Of a DNA stretch of 64,000 bases, positions 48,187 through 56,928 are shown piece by piece. Below the pieces are notes generated by a model, which saw only the letters and a program-made list of their open reading frames with translations, was not told where the DNA came from and ran no database searches. The number at the start of each line of letters is the position of its first letter. The stretch's first letter is position 1. This DNA is from Bog-113 sp965226755 (GTDB lineage Bacteria > Acidobacteriota > Terriglobia > Bryobacterales > Bryobacteraceae): NCBI GenBank assembly GCA_965226755.1, contig CBDDDT010000003.1, positions 372,001 through 436,000 on the forward strand. The letters run 5' to 3'. The position numbers and the translations under genes were made by a program.

Positions 48187-50343
48187 TCAGAGAAACAGGG
48201 GCGCCGCCACCAACGTGATGGTGCTGAGCAGTTTGATCAGCACGTGCAACGACGGGCCGGCGGTGTCTTTGAACGGATCGCCCACCGTGTCGCCGACGAC
48301 GGACGCGCGGTGAGCCGGCGAGCCCTTGCCGCCGTGATGGCCCATTTCGATGAACTTCTTGGCGTTGTCCCACGCGCCGCCGCTGTTGTTCATGAGCATG
48401 GCGAGCAGGATTCCGGTGATGGTGCCGATCATCAGGAACGCCGCCACGGCGGTCGTGCCCACGTGGAACTGCTTGAAGATGAGGCCGACGGCGACCGGGC
48501 TGACGACCGCGAGGAACCCGGGAACGATCATTTCCCGCAGCGCGGAGCGGGTGACGATATCGACGCAGGCGCCGTAGTCGGGATCCGAGGTTCCCTGCAT
48601 GATTCCCGGGTTCGCCTGGAACTGACGGCGAACTTCGCGGATCACGGTTTGCGCGGAGCGGCCTACAGCTTTGATGGCAAAGGAGCTGAAAAGGAAGACG
48701 AGCATGGCGCCGAGAAGCGCTCCCGCGAATACGGGAACCTGCCCGATATCGATGGGGAAGCCGGCTTCCGGGGGCAGATTCGTCAGGCGCTTGACGGTGT
48801 CGATATAGGCCGAGAACAGGAGAAACGCGGCCAAGGCGGCGCTGCCGATCGCGTAGCCCTTGGTGAGAGCTTTGGTGGTGTTGCCGACCGAATCGAGGCG
48901 GTCCGTGCGGGCGCGCACCGCGTCGGTCTGGTGAGACATTTCTACGATGCCCCCGGCGTTGTCGGTGATGGGACCGAAGGTGTCCATCGCCAGGATGTAG
49001 CCGGCCGTGGAGAGCATGCCGATGGTGGCGACGGCGGTGCCGAAGAGGCCGGACGCGTTGGCGGTGACGCCCGGAAGATCCGCGGTGTAGCCGAGATAGT
49101 AGGATCCGAGGATCGCGCCCACGATGACCAGCACGGGGGCGGCGACGCATTCGAGCCCGACGGCGAAACCGGAGATGATGGCGGTGGCGGCGCCCGTGGT
49201 GCAGGCCTGCGCGATATCGCGGACCGGCCGGTACTTGTACTCGGTGTAGTACTGGGTGATGAAGACGAAGAGGAAACTGGTGAGAATGCCCAGAAGTCCG
49301 GCGAAGAAGAAGTGCCGGTTGCCGTCGAGCAGCAGGTATACGGCGAGCGCGAATCCGGCGACGGCGGCGATTACGGTGACATAGAAGCCGCGGTTGAGCG
49401 CGTGCATGGGATCGCCGTCCTCGGTTCCCCGCACGGCGAAGATCCCGAGGGTGGAAGCGATGAGACCGAACGCCCCGGCCACCAGCGGGAACAGGATGCC
49501 CTTGATGCCGAAGGAGGGATAAAGACCGGCGGCGAGAATGATCGCGCCGACATTTTCGGCGGCGGTGGATTCGAACAGATCGGCGCCGCGGCCGGCGCAG
49601 TCGCCGACGTTGTCGCCTACGAGGTCGGCGATCACGGCGGGGTTGCGGGGATCGTCTTCGGGAATCCCGGCTTCGACTTTTCCGACCAGGTCGGCGCCGA
49701 CGTCGGCAGCCTTGGTGTAGATGCCGCCGCCCAGTTGCGCGAACAGGGCCACGAAGCTGGCGCCGAAACCGAACGCGACGATCTGGCCGGGGATGCGCGT
49801 GGGGTCGCCGAGCCCGTCGAAGGAGTAGAACAGCGTCGCGACGCCCAATAACGAGAGCGCCACGACACTGAGGCCGGTGACGGCTCCGCCACGGAGAGCA
49901 GCTTGGAGCGCACCGTTGAGGGTGTTACGAGCAGCGGCCGCGGTTCGGATGTTGGCGCGAATGGAAACCCACATCCCGCTGAAGCCGGCGAGAGTGGAGC
50001 ACAATGCGCCGGCGGCGAATGAGATGGTCATGCGGCGCGCGAGAACGCCGCTCCCGCTACCGAAGTAATAGCTGACGTAGATGGCGATCGCGAGCACGAA
50101 CGCGAGCAGAAGAATGGTGCGGTTTTGGCGGCGCATAAAAGCTTCGGCGCCCTGTTTGATAGCGTCGGAGATTTTCCGCATCTGAGGCGAGCCCGTATCC
50201 TGTTGGATCACATGGCGGGCAAGCAGGCCGGCGACAATGAGCGCCAGCAGGCAGATGACGAGCACGAAAAGAAGGTAAGTCTGTCCGGACCCCGTGTCTC
50301 CGGCTGGTAACCAGAGCGCCAGCGGGGTCGCAAGCGATAGCAT
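48187..50343 (-). CDS. hppA: Membrane-bound proton-translocating pyrophosphatase, K+-independent type
   Basis: The 718-residue protein spans the membrane about 16 times and couples PPi hydrolysis to H+ pumping. The catalytic loops GGGIYTKAADVGADLVGKVE and EDDPRNPAVIADLVGDNVGD, and DNAGGIVEMSHQ, are intact. The segment GNTTKALTKG has Lys where K+-dependent enzymes have Ala and Thr three residues later, which marks the K+-independent H+-PPase class. Length and order are normal. Start at the ATG at 50341-50343. It stands alone and would give a proton gradient from PPi made by biosynthesis. Confidence 0.95.
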   Translation of the reverse strand: MLSLATPLALWLPAGDTGSGQTYLLFVLVICLLALIVAGLLARHVIQQDTGSPQMRKISDAIKQGAEAFMRRQNRTILLLAFVLAIAIYVSYYFGSGSGVLARRMTISFAAGALCSTLAGFSGMWVSIRANIRTAAAARNTLNGALQAALRGGAVTGLSVVALSLLGVATLFYSFDGLGDPTRIPGQIVAFGFGASFVALFAQLGGGIYTKAADVGADLVGKVEAGIPEDDPRNPAVIADLVGDNVGDCAGRGADLFESTAAENVGAIILAAGLYPSFGIKGILFPLVAGAFGLIASTLGIFAVRGTEDGDPMHALNRGFYVTVIAAVAGFALAVYLLLDGNRHFFFAGLLGILTSFLFVFITQYYTEYKYRPVRDIAQACTTGAATAIISGFAVGLECVAAPVLVIVGAILGSYYLGYTADLPGVTANASGLFGTAVATIGMLSTAGYILAMDTFGPITDNAGGIVEMSHQTDAVRARTDRLDSVGNTTKALTKGYAIGSAALAAFLLFSAYIDTVKRLTNLPPEAGFPIDIGQVPVFAGALLGAMLVFLFSSFAIKAVGRSAQTVIREVRRQFQANPGIMQGTSDPDYGACVDIVTRSALREMIVPGFLAVVSPVAVGLIFKQFHVGTTAVAAFLMIGTITGILLAMLMNNSGGAWDNAKKFIEMGHHGGKGSPAHRASVVGDTVGDPFKDTAGPSLHVLIKLLSTITLVAAPLFL

Positions 50344-50508
50344 GTCGATGCACGACTCCTGTCAGGTATTTGTGAACGCTGAGCAACCAGTTGAATCTAT
50401 ATGACGGCGTAAGCGGATTGCAACAGAGATGTTGAGCGAAGAGTTCGGGTTCGCGCACAAGGGAGCGCTGTATGATTAATTTCGCCGGAGCGCTGCTCGG
50501 GAGAATTC

Positions 50509-52311
50509 ATGATGAAACCAACGACCCAGTTCACTGCTGTTCTGTTCTTGCTTGCGTCGCTTGCGAGCGCGAAAGGAGCGACGGCCGGGTCTATCCAGAC
50601 AACGGCCGGAACGGGGACGGCCGGGTATACCGGCGACGGCGGACCAGCTACGGCGGCGCAACTGAATCTTCCGGTTTTCGTCGCCACGGATCCGGGAGGA
50701 AATGTTTACATCGCGGATCAAAAGAACAACGTGATTCGGAAAGTAGACCTCGCGGGAGTGATCACAACCGTCGCGGGAACGGGCGTAGCCGGATTCGCGG
50801 GAGACAACGGCCCGGCGACACAGGCACAGCTGAATAGTCCGACCGGAGTTTTCGTCGACCCGCAGGGCGACCTGTTGGTGGCGGACGTGGGGAATCAGCG
50901 TATCCGTAAAGTTACGCCCGCGGGCATCATCACCACGGTCGCCGGAAACGGCGGCATGGGGTTCGGCGGCGATGGCGGGCCCGCGACCAGCGCCAGTTTC
51001 TATAACTCAGACCGCGCGGTGGCGGACGCGGCAGGAAACATTTATATCGCCGACCAGAGCGATCACCGCATCCGGATCGTCAATGCGGCGGGCATCATCA
51101 GCACTTTCGCGGGGACCGGTACGCAAGGCTTCAGCGGGGACAACGGGCCCGCCACTTCCGCCATGTTGGACAATCCGACCGCGGTGGCGCTCGACGCGGC
51201 GGGAAATCTTTTCATCGCGGATCAGTTCAATCAAAGGATCCGCAAGGTAAGCACGGCGGGGATCATCACCACCGTCGCGGGGAGCGGACAGATCGGGTAT
51301 TCAGGCGACGGCGGACCGGCGATCAGCGCCGCGCTGAATTATCCCGGAGGTCTGATCGTGGACGATTCCGGGAATATCTTCTTCAACGACGATTTGAACT
51401 TCGTCGCAAGGAAGGTCGCGGCGGACGGCACGATCAGCACCGTCGCGGGAAATGGAGCGCAGGGGTCATCAGGCGACGGAGGGCCAGCCACGAGCGCGAG
51501 CCTGAACGGAAACTTCGGAATCGCCATCGATCCGGCCGGGGATCTTCTGATTGCCGACAGCGCGAACAACCGGATCCGTTTGGTTGCCTCGGCCTCGCCG
51601 GTCGCTCCGCTCTTCCAAAGTATTTCCGTGACGAACGGCGCCAGTTTCGTGAGCGGCGGTTCCGCCGGAGCGCTGGCCACCGTTTTCGGACAGCACCTCA
51701 GCGTGAATTTGAGCGGCCTGGCGAGTTCGACCACACTGCCGCTTCTCACTCAACTGGCGGGCGCATCGGTGACAGTTAACGGAGTGCCGGCGCCGCTGCT
51801 GGCGGTAGCGAACGCGGGCGGCGGAGAGCAGATCAATTTCCAGATCCCGTGGGAGGCGGCGTCGGCGTCTTCGGTGCAAGTTGTCGTGAACAACGGGATC
51901 GCATCGAGCGCGGCCACCGTGGAATTAAGCGTGGCCCAACCAGGCATCTTCCTGATTGACGGAGTCAACGGCGCAACCGAGCATCTGGACGGCGCCGTGG
52001 TGAGCACGTCGAATCCGGCCGCGCCTGGCGAATATGTCGTGGTGTTCGCAACAGGACTGGGTCCGGTGAACCCGCCAGTCGTTACCGGACAGGCCGCGCC
52101 GGCAACGACTCTTTCGACGACAACGATCACTCCGTCGGTCACGATCGGCGGTTTACCGGCGACCGTGTTGTTCAGCGGTGAAGCGCCTTACTTCGTCGGC
52201 CTGAACCAACTGAACATTCAGGTTCCGGCGGGGGCCAGTTCCGGCTCACAGGATATGACGATCACCGTGAACGGGATCATGAGCAACGTGGCGAAGATTC
52301 AGGTGCAATAG
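50509..52311 (+). CDS. Secreted NHL-repeat protein with TIGR03437-type C-terminal domain
   Basis: The 600-residue protein has a signal peptide (TAVLFLLASLASAKGATAG), then about six NHL repeats (for example GDGGPATAAQLNLPVFVATD, GNVYIADQKNNVIRKVDLAG and ITTVAGTGVAGFAGDNGPAT, recurring every 56 residues), and a C-terminal beta domain from about 365. The repeats form a beta-propeller for protein binding. The C-terminal part (FVSGGSAGALATVFGQHLSV, LNQLNIQVPAGASSGSQDM) is the Solibacter-type domain found in two hydrolases of this window. Two adjacent ATGs (50509, 50512) are possible starts. Export is certain; function is not. Confidence 0.88.
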   Translation: MMKPTTQFTAVLFLLASLASAKGATAGSIQTTAGTGTAGYTGDGGPATAAQLNLPVFVATDPGGNVYIADQKNNVIRKVDLAGVITTVAGTGVAGFAGDNGPATQAQLNSPTGVFVDPQGDLLVADVGNQRIRKVTPAGIITTVAGNGGMGFGGDGGPATSASFYNSDRAVADAAGNIYIADQSDHRIRIVNAAGIISTFAGTGTQGFSGDNGPATSAMLDNPTAVALDAAGNLFIADQFNQRIRKVSTAGIITTVAGSGQIGYSGDGGPAISAALNYPGGLIVDDSGNIFFNDDLNFVARKVAADGTISTVAGNGAQGSSGDGGPATSASLNGNFGIAIDPAGDLLIADSANNRIRLVASASPVAPLFQSISVTNGASFVSGGSAGALATVFGQHLSVNLSGLASSTTLPLLTQLAGASVTVNGVPAPLLAVANAGGGEQINFQIPWEAASASSVQVVVNNGIASSAATVELSVAQPGIFLIDGVNGATEHLDGAVVSTSNPAAPGEYVVVFATGLGPVNPPVVTGQAAPATTLSTTTITPSVTIGGLPATVLFSGEAPYFVGLNQLNIQVPAGASSGSQDMTITVNGIMSNVAKIQVQ

Positions 52312-52324
52312 CGGGCGTTCCCGC
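52311..52324. terminator. Short hairpin between convergent genes
   Basis: GCGGG (52311-52315) and CCCGC (52320-52324) form a 5-base stem with a 4-base loop exactly at the stop of the NHL gene and 8 bases from the end of the radical SAM gene on the other strand. There is no T tract, so it is weak, but it may act for both. Confidence 0.3.
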
Positions 52325-52331
52325 GCGAAAG

Positions 52332-54437
52332 TTAGTCGCCGAAGCTGCCGACTTCTTCTCGGGTCTCGGACTCAGCCGGCGGGGCGCTGGCGATCAGACT
52401 GGTGAGCGGAACGAAGCCTTCCTTGATGGGCTTTTCACCGAGGACATGTTCGCGGTAAAGCTTCTGCATCTTGGCGTCTTCCAGCTTCTGCTTCAAAGTC
52501 TCGTCGCGCTTGCGGGTTTTCTCTTCGCGGGCCGTCTTGGCGATGCCCTTTTCGTCGAGGTCGGTCTGGCGGTGGCGATAGACGTCTTCATCGCGCAGCA
52601 CCATGGAATGCTCGGCGGTCTGCATGCCGACCTTCTTGCCGCCGGCGAAAATCTCGTGGCGGCCTTTCTCCTCGTACCACTTGGAGAGGGTCGCGGTCAT
52701 GTGCATCTTCTCGATGATGTTGCGCCAGCCCACGCCCGTGTTGTAGGCACAGAAGCTGATCTCGCCTTCCTGCGTGGCGTAGGGGATGATGCACTGCTCG
52801 GTGCGGCGGAAATCGTAATTGAACAGATCCTGGAACCACATGCCGGCGACGAAAAGAAAATTCCAGCGATCTTTGCGGCGCTTCTCGATGTCCTCCATTG
52901 TGCGGTCGCCGGTCACCTTGCCGTAGTTGCGGTTGCTGACGCCGAAGCATTTGTCGAATTTCTCGAGCATGTCGGTGACCTTGAAGTGCGTGGGCGCCTT
53001 GAAAGGATCATAGTTGCGCAGCAGCGAGAGTCCCACGCCGATGCCCGACAGCAGCTTGCCGCGGCCGGCGTCATTCACGCGGGCGACATCCTTCGCGAGA
53101 CGGGTGGCGTTGAGGAACGCGGTGACCGGGACGTATTCCTTGGTTTCCTTGTCGCACATCACGGCCATGCCGATGCCGCAGTTCGGGTGGCATCCGCAGG
53201 AGATCTGGCCCCAATCGGCCGCGGGGCCGTGGATCAGGTCGGCGAAGTCGGAGAACGTGCTCATGAAGGAAATCGGGAACCAATCGCGGATGGGTTCGCC
53301 GATGCCAGTCTGGGTTTTCACGTCATGCGCGAGATGGGAAAGGGTGTAGCGCTGGGCGGCGCGGCGATCGTCGGTGACAGCCTCATCGCGGCCGGTGAAG
53401 GAAACAGGCTGGAATGACAGGAAGGGAATCTTCTTCGGGTTGTCGAGCGCGAAGCGAACCACGGCGCCGACCTGCTCATTATTGATCCCGTTGATGATGG
53501 TGATGACGGGGACGATATCGACGCCGTTGGACCAGAGGTTCTCAATGGCGCGCAGCTTCACATCGAACAGATTGCCGACGGCTCGATGGGAGTTGGCCTC
53601 GTTCCCGATGCCGTCGAATTGCAGATATGCGTAACGGAGTCCGGCTTCGGCGGACTGGCGGCAAAATTCCGGGCTCTTCGCGAACTCGATCCCATTGGTC
53701 GCCGCCTGCACGCTGTTATAGCCCACTTTGCGGGAATAGCGCACGGCGTCCAGGAAGAACGGCGAAAGGGTCGGCTCGCCGCCGGAGAATTGCACCGACA
53801 TCTGGCGGCGGGGCTTGATGGAGATGGCGTTATCGAGCAGAGTCTGGACGTCTTCCCAGGTGAGTTCGTGAACGAACCCGACCTGATTGGCGTCCATGAA
53901 GCAGGGGTCGCACATCATGTTGCAGCGGTTGGTGAGATCCACGGTGAGGACGGAGCCGCGACCGTGCTTGATGGTGCTGGTCCCGTGATCGTGCAGCTTT
54001 TCATCGTTGTGGGCGCGGATGTCGCGGCCCGGGAATACATCTTCCAAATGCTTGAAAAAGGCGGGATCGATGGCCATCACGTCTTCAAAGTGGCCGTGGA
54101 TCGCGCAATCCTTCACCATCAGGATCTTGCCGTCCCGTTCGATCACCTGAGCTTTGATTTCGCCGACCTTCTCGTTTTTCAGGATCTCGACCGGCAGCTT
54201 GCCGTCGACAATCTGCTGGCGGATATGGGGGACGCAGCGCGGGCAGAGCGAGTCCGTGGTGCGGGGCCATCCAAGCGGCGGTTTCGTCTTTTCATACGAT
54301 TTTAAAACCGGTTTGTCGGACCACTTCGGCGTGAAGGCGGGGGCCTGATTGATCTGATTCAGGCGATCGAACACCTGCCATGCCGCGTTTGCCGCAACTG
54401 AAACCGCTTTTTCCGCGTACTTGATTGCCTTGGGCAT
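52332..54437 (-). CDS. Radical SAM protein of the Tes-like (membrane-spanning lipid synthase) group
   Basis: The 701-residue protein has an N-terminal zinc-ribbon-like part (SLCPRC at 63-68, KDCAIHGHFED at about 109-119), a radical SAM core with the cluster motif CNMMCDPC (Cys172, 176, 179) and FSGGEPTLSPFFLDAVRYSR, and a C-terminal region with CGCHPNCGIG and several long helices (KRDETLKQKLEDAKMQKLYR). This is the domain order of COG1964, whose characterised members are archaeal tetraether lipid synthases (Tes, MJ0619); bacterial homologues in acidobacteria are proposed to join lipid tails into membrane-spanning iso-diabolic acid. Assignment to the group is mixed sequence and memory evidence; the activity is inferred. 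Start at the ATG at 54435-54437. Confidence 0.75.
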   Translation of the reverse strand: MPKAIKYAEKAVSVAANAAWQVFDRLNQINQAPAFTPKWSDKPVLKSYEKTKPPLGWPRTTDSLCPRCVPHIRQQIVDGKLPVEILKNEKVGEIKAQVIERDGKILMVKDCAIHGHFEDVMAIDPAFFKHLEDVFPGRDIRAHNDEKLHDHGTSTIKHGRGSVLTVDLTNRCNMMCDPCFMDANQVGFVHELTWEDVQTLLDNAISIKPRRQMSVQFSGGEPTLSPFFLDAVRYSRKVGYNSVQAATNGIEFAKSPEFCRQSAEAGLRYAYLQFDGIGNEANSHRAVGNLFDVKLRAIENLWSNGVDIVPVITIINGINNEQVGAVVRFALDNPKKIPFLSFQPVSFTGRDEAVTDDRRAAQRYTLSHLAHDVKTQTGIGEPIRDWFPISFMSTFSDFADLIHGPAADWGQISCGCHPNCGIGMAVMCDKETKEYVPVTAFLNATRLAKDVARVNDAGRGKLLSGIGVGLSLLRNYDPFKAPTHFKVTDMLEKFDKCFGVSNRNYGKVTGDRTMEDIEKRRKDRWNFLFVAGMWFQDLFNYDFRRTEQCIIPYATQEGEISFCAYNTGVGWRNIIEKMHMTATLSKWYEEKGRHEIFAGGKKVGMQTAEHSMVLRDEDVYRHRQTDLDEKGIAKTAREEKTRKRDETLKQKLEDAKMQKLYREHVLGEKPIKEGFVPLTSLIASAPPAESETREEVGSFGD

Positions 54438-54619
54438 GCGCTTTGTTCCGCTCCTTTGAGAACGCTTTGATTAACCGTATGAGCATACAGAGGAAGCGAT
54501 GGATCCGACTACCCCTGCCGACTGAACGGACTATTTTCGCAGTGTATGGTCAAATAATCACCCGAATGGGACCATCCGGCGCCCTGCGGAACCGCCGAAA
54601 GGTAGACTGGAAGTAATAG

Positions 54620-55720
54620 ATGGTACTCGATTTGCGCGTCGGCGAGGTAGCCGTTTTGGCTGGCCGGGCGGGGTTCGAAATCGCCGGGGTGACAGGCGCC
54701 GGACCCACGCCTGATTACCCTCGCTATCAGGCCTGGATCGATCGCGGGAATGCGGGTCCCATGGGCTATCTGGCCGATCATCGGGCCGCGCTGCGCGCAG
54801 ACGTCCGCACGCTGCTTCCGGAAGCCAAGTCGGTGATTTGCGTAGGCAAACTGTACAACGGACCGGAGCCGTATTCCACCGCGTTCAGCGATCCCGAGCG
54901 AGGCTGGATTGCGCGGTACGCCTGGGGCGAGGATTACCACCGAATTATGCGATCCGGTCTGGAGGAACTCGCCCGCCTGCTCGCCGAGCGTGCCGGACCG
55001 TTCGCCTGGAAGGCCTGCGTCGATACAGCTCCGGTTCTGGAGCGGTCGCTCGCGCGCGAAGCAGGCCTGGGTTGGATCGGGAAAAACACCTGTCTGATCA
55101 ACCAGAGCCGCGGGTCCTGGTTCTTCCTGGCCGAGCTCATCACCAGCCTTCCGCTCGAAGCCGGCGCGGAGTTCGCCGCGGATCGCTGCGGAAGCTGTTC
55201 GCGTTGCATTGACGCCTGTCCCACGCGTGCTATCGTACCGGCCGCGGAGGGGCGGTATGAGATCGATTCTCGGCTCTGTATCGCATCCCTCACCATCGAA
55301 CAGCGGGGCCCGATCAGCGAAGAACTGCGGGGCCGCATGGGAGCGCGAATCTTCGGGTGCGACATCTGCCAGGATGTGTGTCCGTGGAATGGGCGCGCTC
55401 CGGTGAGCGAGCGGTCGAAAAGGGCGGTCTTCGCTCCCCCGCTGGCGCGCATGGCGGCGCTGTCCGAGTCCGAATTCCGCGATCTGTTCCGGCATACGCC
55501 GGTGGAGCGCGCGAAGTATCGCGGATTTCTCCGCAATGTCGCGATCGCCATGGGGAATTCGGGCTCGGCACGCATGCGCGACCCGCTTCGGAAGCTGGCG
55601 GGATCGAATGACGCGCTGGTGGCCGAGCATGCCGCGTGGGCTCTGGCGGAATTGGAAGCGGCGCTGGCCGACGAGGGGGAACCGGAGAAGGAATGCGCGG
55701 AATTATCACTCTCTTCCTAA
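54620..55720 (+). CDS. queG: Epoxyqueuosine reductase
   Basis: The 366-residue protein reduces epoxyqueuosine to queuosine in tRNA using cobalamin and two [4Fe-4S] clusters. The ferredoxin motifs CGSCSRCIDACP and CDICQDVCPW are both present, as are GLGWIGKNTCLINQSRGSWF, the DxAPxxER-like CVDTAPVLERSLAR and a C-terminal HEAT-like helix (LVAEHAAWALAELEAA). Length fits QueG. Start at the ATG at 54620. Its last 28 bases overlap the start of the TPR gene, so the two are probably translated together. Confidence 0.93.
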   Translation: MVLDLRVGEVAVLAGRAGFEIAGVTGAGPTPDYPRYQAWIDRGNAGPMGYLADHRAALRADVRTLLPEAKSVICVGKLYNGPEPYSTAFSDPERGWIARYAWGEDYHRIMRSGLEELARLLAERAGPFAWKACVDTAPVLERSLAREAGLGWIGKNTCLINQSRGSWFFLAELITSLPLEAGAEFAADRCGSCSRCIDACPTRAIVPAAEGRYEIDSRLCIASLTIEQRGPISEELRGRMGARIFGCDICQDVCPWNGRAPVSERSKRAVFAPPLARMAALSESEFRDLFRHTPVERAKYRGFLRNVAIAMGNSGSARMRDPLRKLAGSNDALVAEHAAWALAELEAALADEGEPEKECAELSLSS

Positions 55721-56880
55721 TCGCCGTCGCGCTCTGCGTGGGCGCCCGCGCGGCGGAAAGCCCCCGCGTGGCGGCCGGCTTCGATCATTTCTACAACCTG
55801 GAATACGATCAGGCGCTCGCCGAATTTGAGCAGGAAGCAGCCGCGCATCCGGATGAACCGAAGCTGCACAACTACATCGCCCAGACGCTGCTCTATCGCG
55901 AGATGTTCCGCAATGGGGCGCTCGAAAGCGAGCTGGTCTCGGGCAACAACGCCTTTCTCCGGCGCGAGAAGTTGAACCCGTCGCCCGAGGTGCAGAAGCG
56001 GTTCGATGCGGAGATTAACCGGGCGATGGCGCTGGCCAAAGCGCGGCTGGCGCGAAATGCGAACGATACGACGGCGCTCTACGCACTGGGGGTGAGTTAC
56101 GCGCTCCGTTCCAATTACAACTTTCTGGTGCGAAAAGCCTGGCGCGACGCCCTGGGCGATGCGACGCAGGCGCGCAAGATGCACGACCGAGTGATTGAAC
56201 TCGATCCCGGCAACAACGATGCGCGGCTCATACCAGGCTTGCACGAATACATCGTGGGAAGCCTCCCCTGGTCCATGCGGGCTCTCGGATTCCTGGCCGG
56301 GTTCCATGGGGACAAAGAGGGCGGGATCCGGAAACTGGAGCAGGTGGCGAAATCCGGGCAGGAGGACAAGCTGGACGCGGACGTCATCCTCTGTGCGATC
56401 TACCGGCGGGAAAATAAGAGGCAGGCGGCGATCCCGCTGCTGAACGAATTAATCCGGAATTTCCCGCGTAATTACTTATTTCTCTTTGAAAAAGCGGAAA
56501 TGTACGCAGCCATGGGGAATAAGAAAGAAGCGCTGGGAGCGCTCCATCAGATCGCGGTGGGCAAGGAGAAAGGCGTCGCGGGATTCGCGCGCGTCCCGTG
56601 GGAGAAGCTCTATTACGAGCAGGGGAACATCGAATTCTGGTACAACGATCTCGATCAGGCTCTCGCGAATTTGAAGAAAGCGACCGCGGCCGCCGCCGAC
56701 TTGGATCTGAATAGCGGCGTGCTGGCCTACATGCGGCAAGGGCAGATCTACGATCTGCAAAACCGTCGGGACCTGGCGAAGAGAGCGTACGAACAAGCCA
56801 TTCAATTCGCTCCGGAATCCGATGCGGCGAAAGAGTCCCGCCGTTACATCGGGACGCCTTACCGGCGCTCCAAGTCCTGA
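55693..56880 (+). CDS. Secreted TPR-repeat protein
   Basis: The 395-residue protein has a signal peptide (GIITLFLIAVALCVGARAAE), then TPR-type helices along most of its length: FYNLEYDQALAEFEQEAAAH, TTALYALGVSYALRSNYNFL, KQAAIPLLNELIRNFPRNYL and a last repeat LQNRRDLAKRAYEQAIQFAP. TPR arrays bind peptides or partner proteins; no partner is known. The ATG at 55693, following GGAGAAGGA, was preferred over an in-frame one 19 codons earlier inside queG. It belongs to the queG transcript but has no evident link to queuosine. Confidence 0.8.
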   Translation: MRGIITLFLIAVALCVGARAAESPRVAAGFDHFYNLEYDQALAEFEQEAAAHPDEPKLHNYIAQTLLYREMFRNGALESELVSGNNAFLRREKLNPSPEVQKRFDAEINRAMALAKARLARNANDTTALYALGVSYALRSNYNFLVRKAWRDALGDATQARKMHDRVIELDPGNNDARLIPGLHEYIVGSLPWSMRALGFLAGFHGDKEGGIRKLEQVAKSGQEDKLDADVILCAIYRRENKRQAAIPLLNELIRNFPRNYLFLFEKAEMYAAMGNKKEALGALHQIAVGKEKGVAGFARVPWEKLYYEQGNIEFWYNDLDQALANLKKATAAAADLDLNSGVLAYMRQGQIYDLQNRRDLAKRAYEQAIQFAPESDAAKESRRYIGTPYRRSKS

Positions 56881-56928
56881 GAGCCGCGCGGTCGCTGTCA
56901 TCCCGGAACTCCGATATAATCCGCAGGA

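Noticed and set aside
48128..49150. Long upstream extension of the cyclophilin frame into hppA
   Set aside because: It is arginine- and histidine-rich with no domain and overlaps the conserved pyrophosphatase; the signal peptide starting at 48127 sets the true start.
46139..49851. Plus-strand frames of 623 and 569 residues opposite the regulator, cyclophilin and pyrophosphatase genes
   Set aside because: They are Gly/Ala/Asp/Arg-rich without domains, while the minus strand carries complete conserved proteins.
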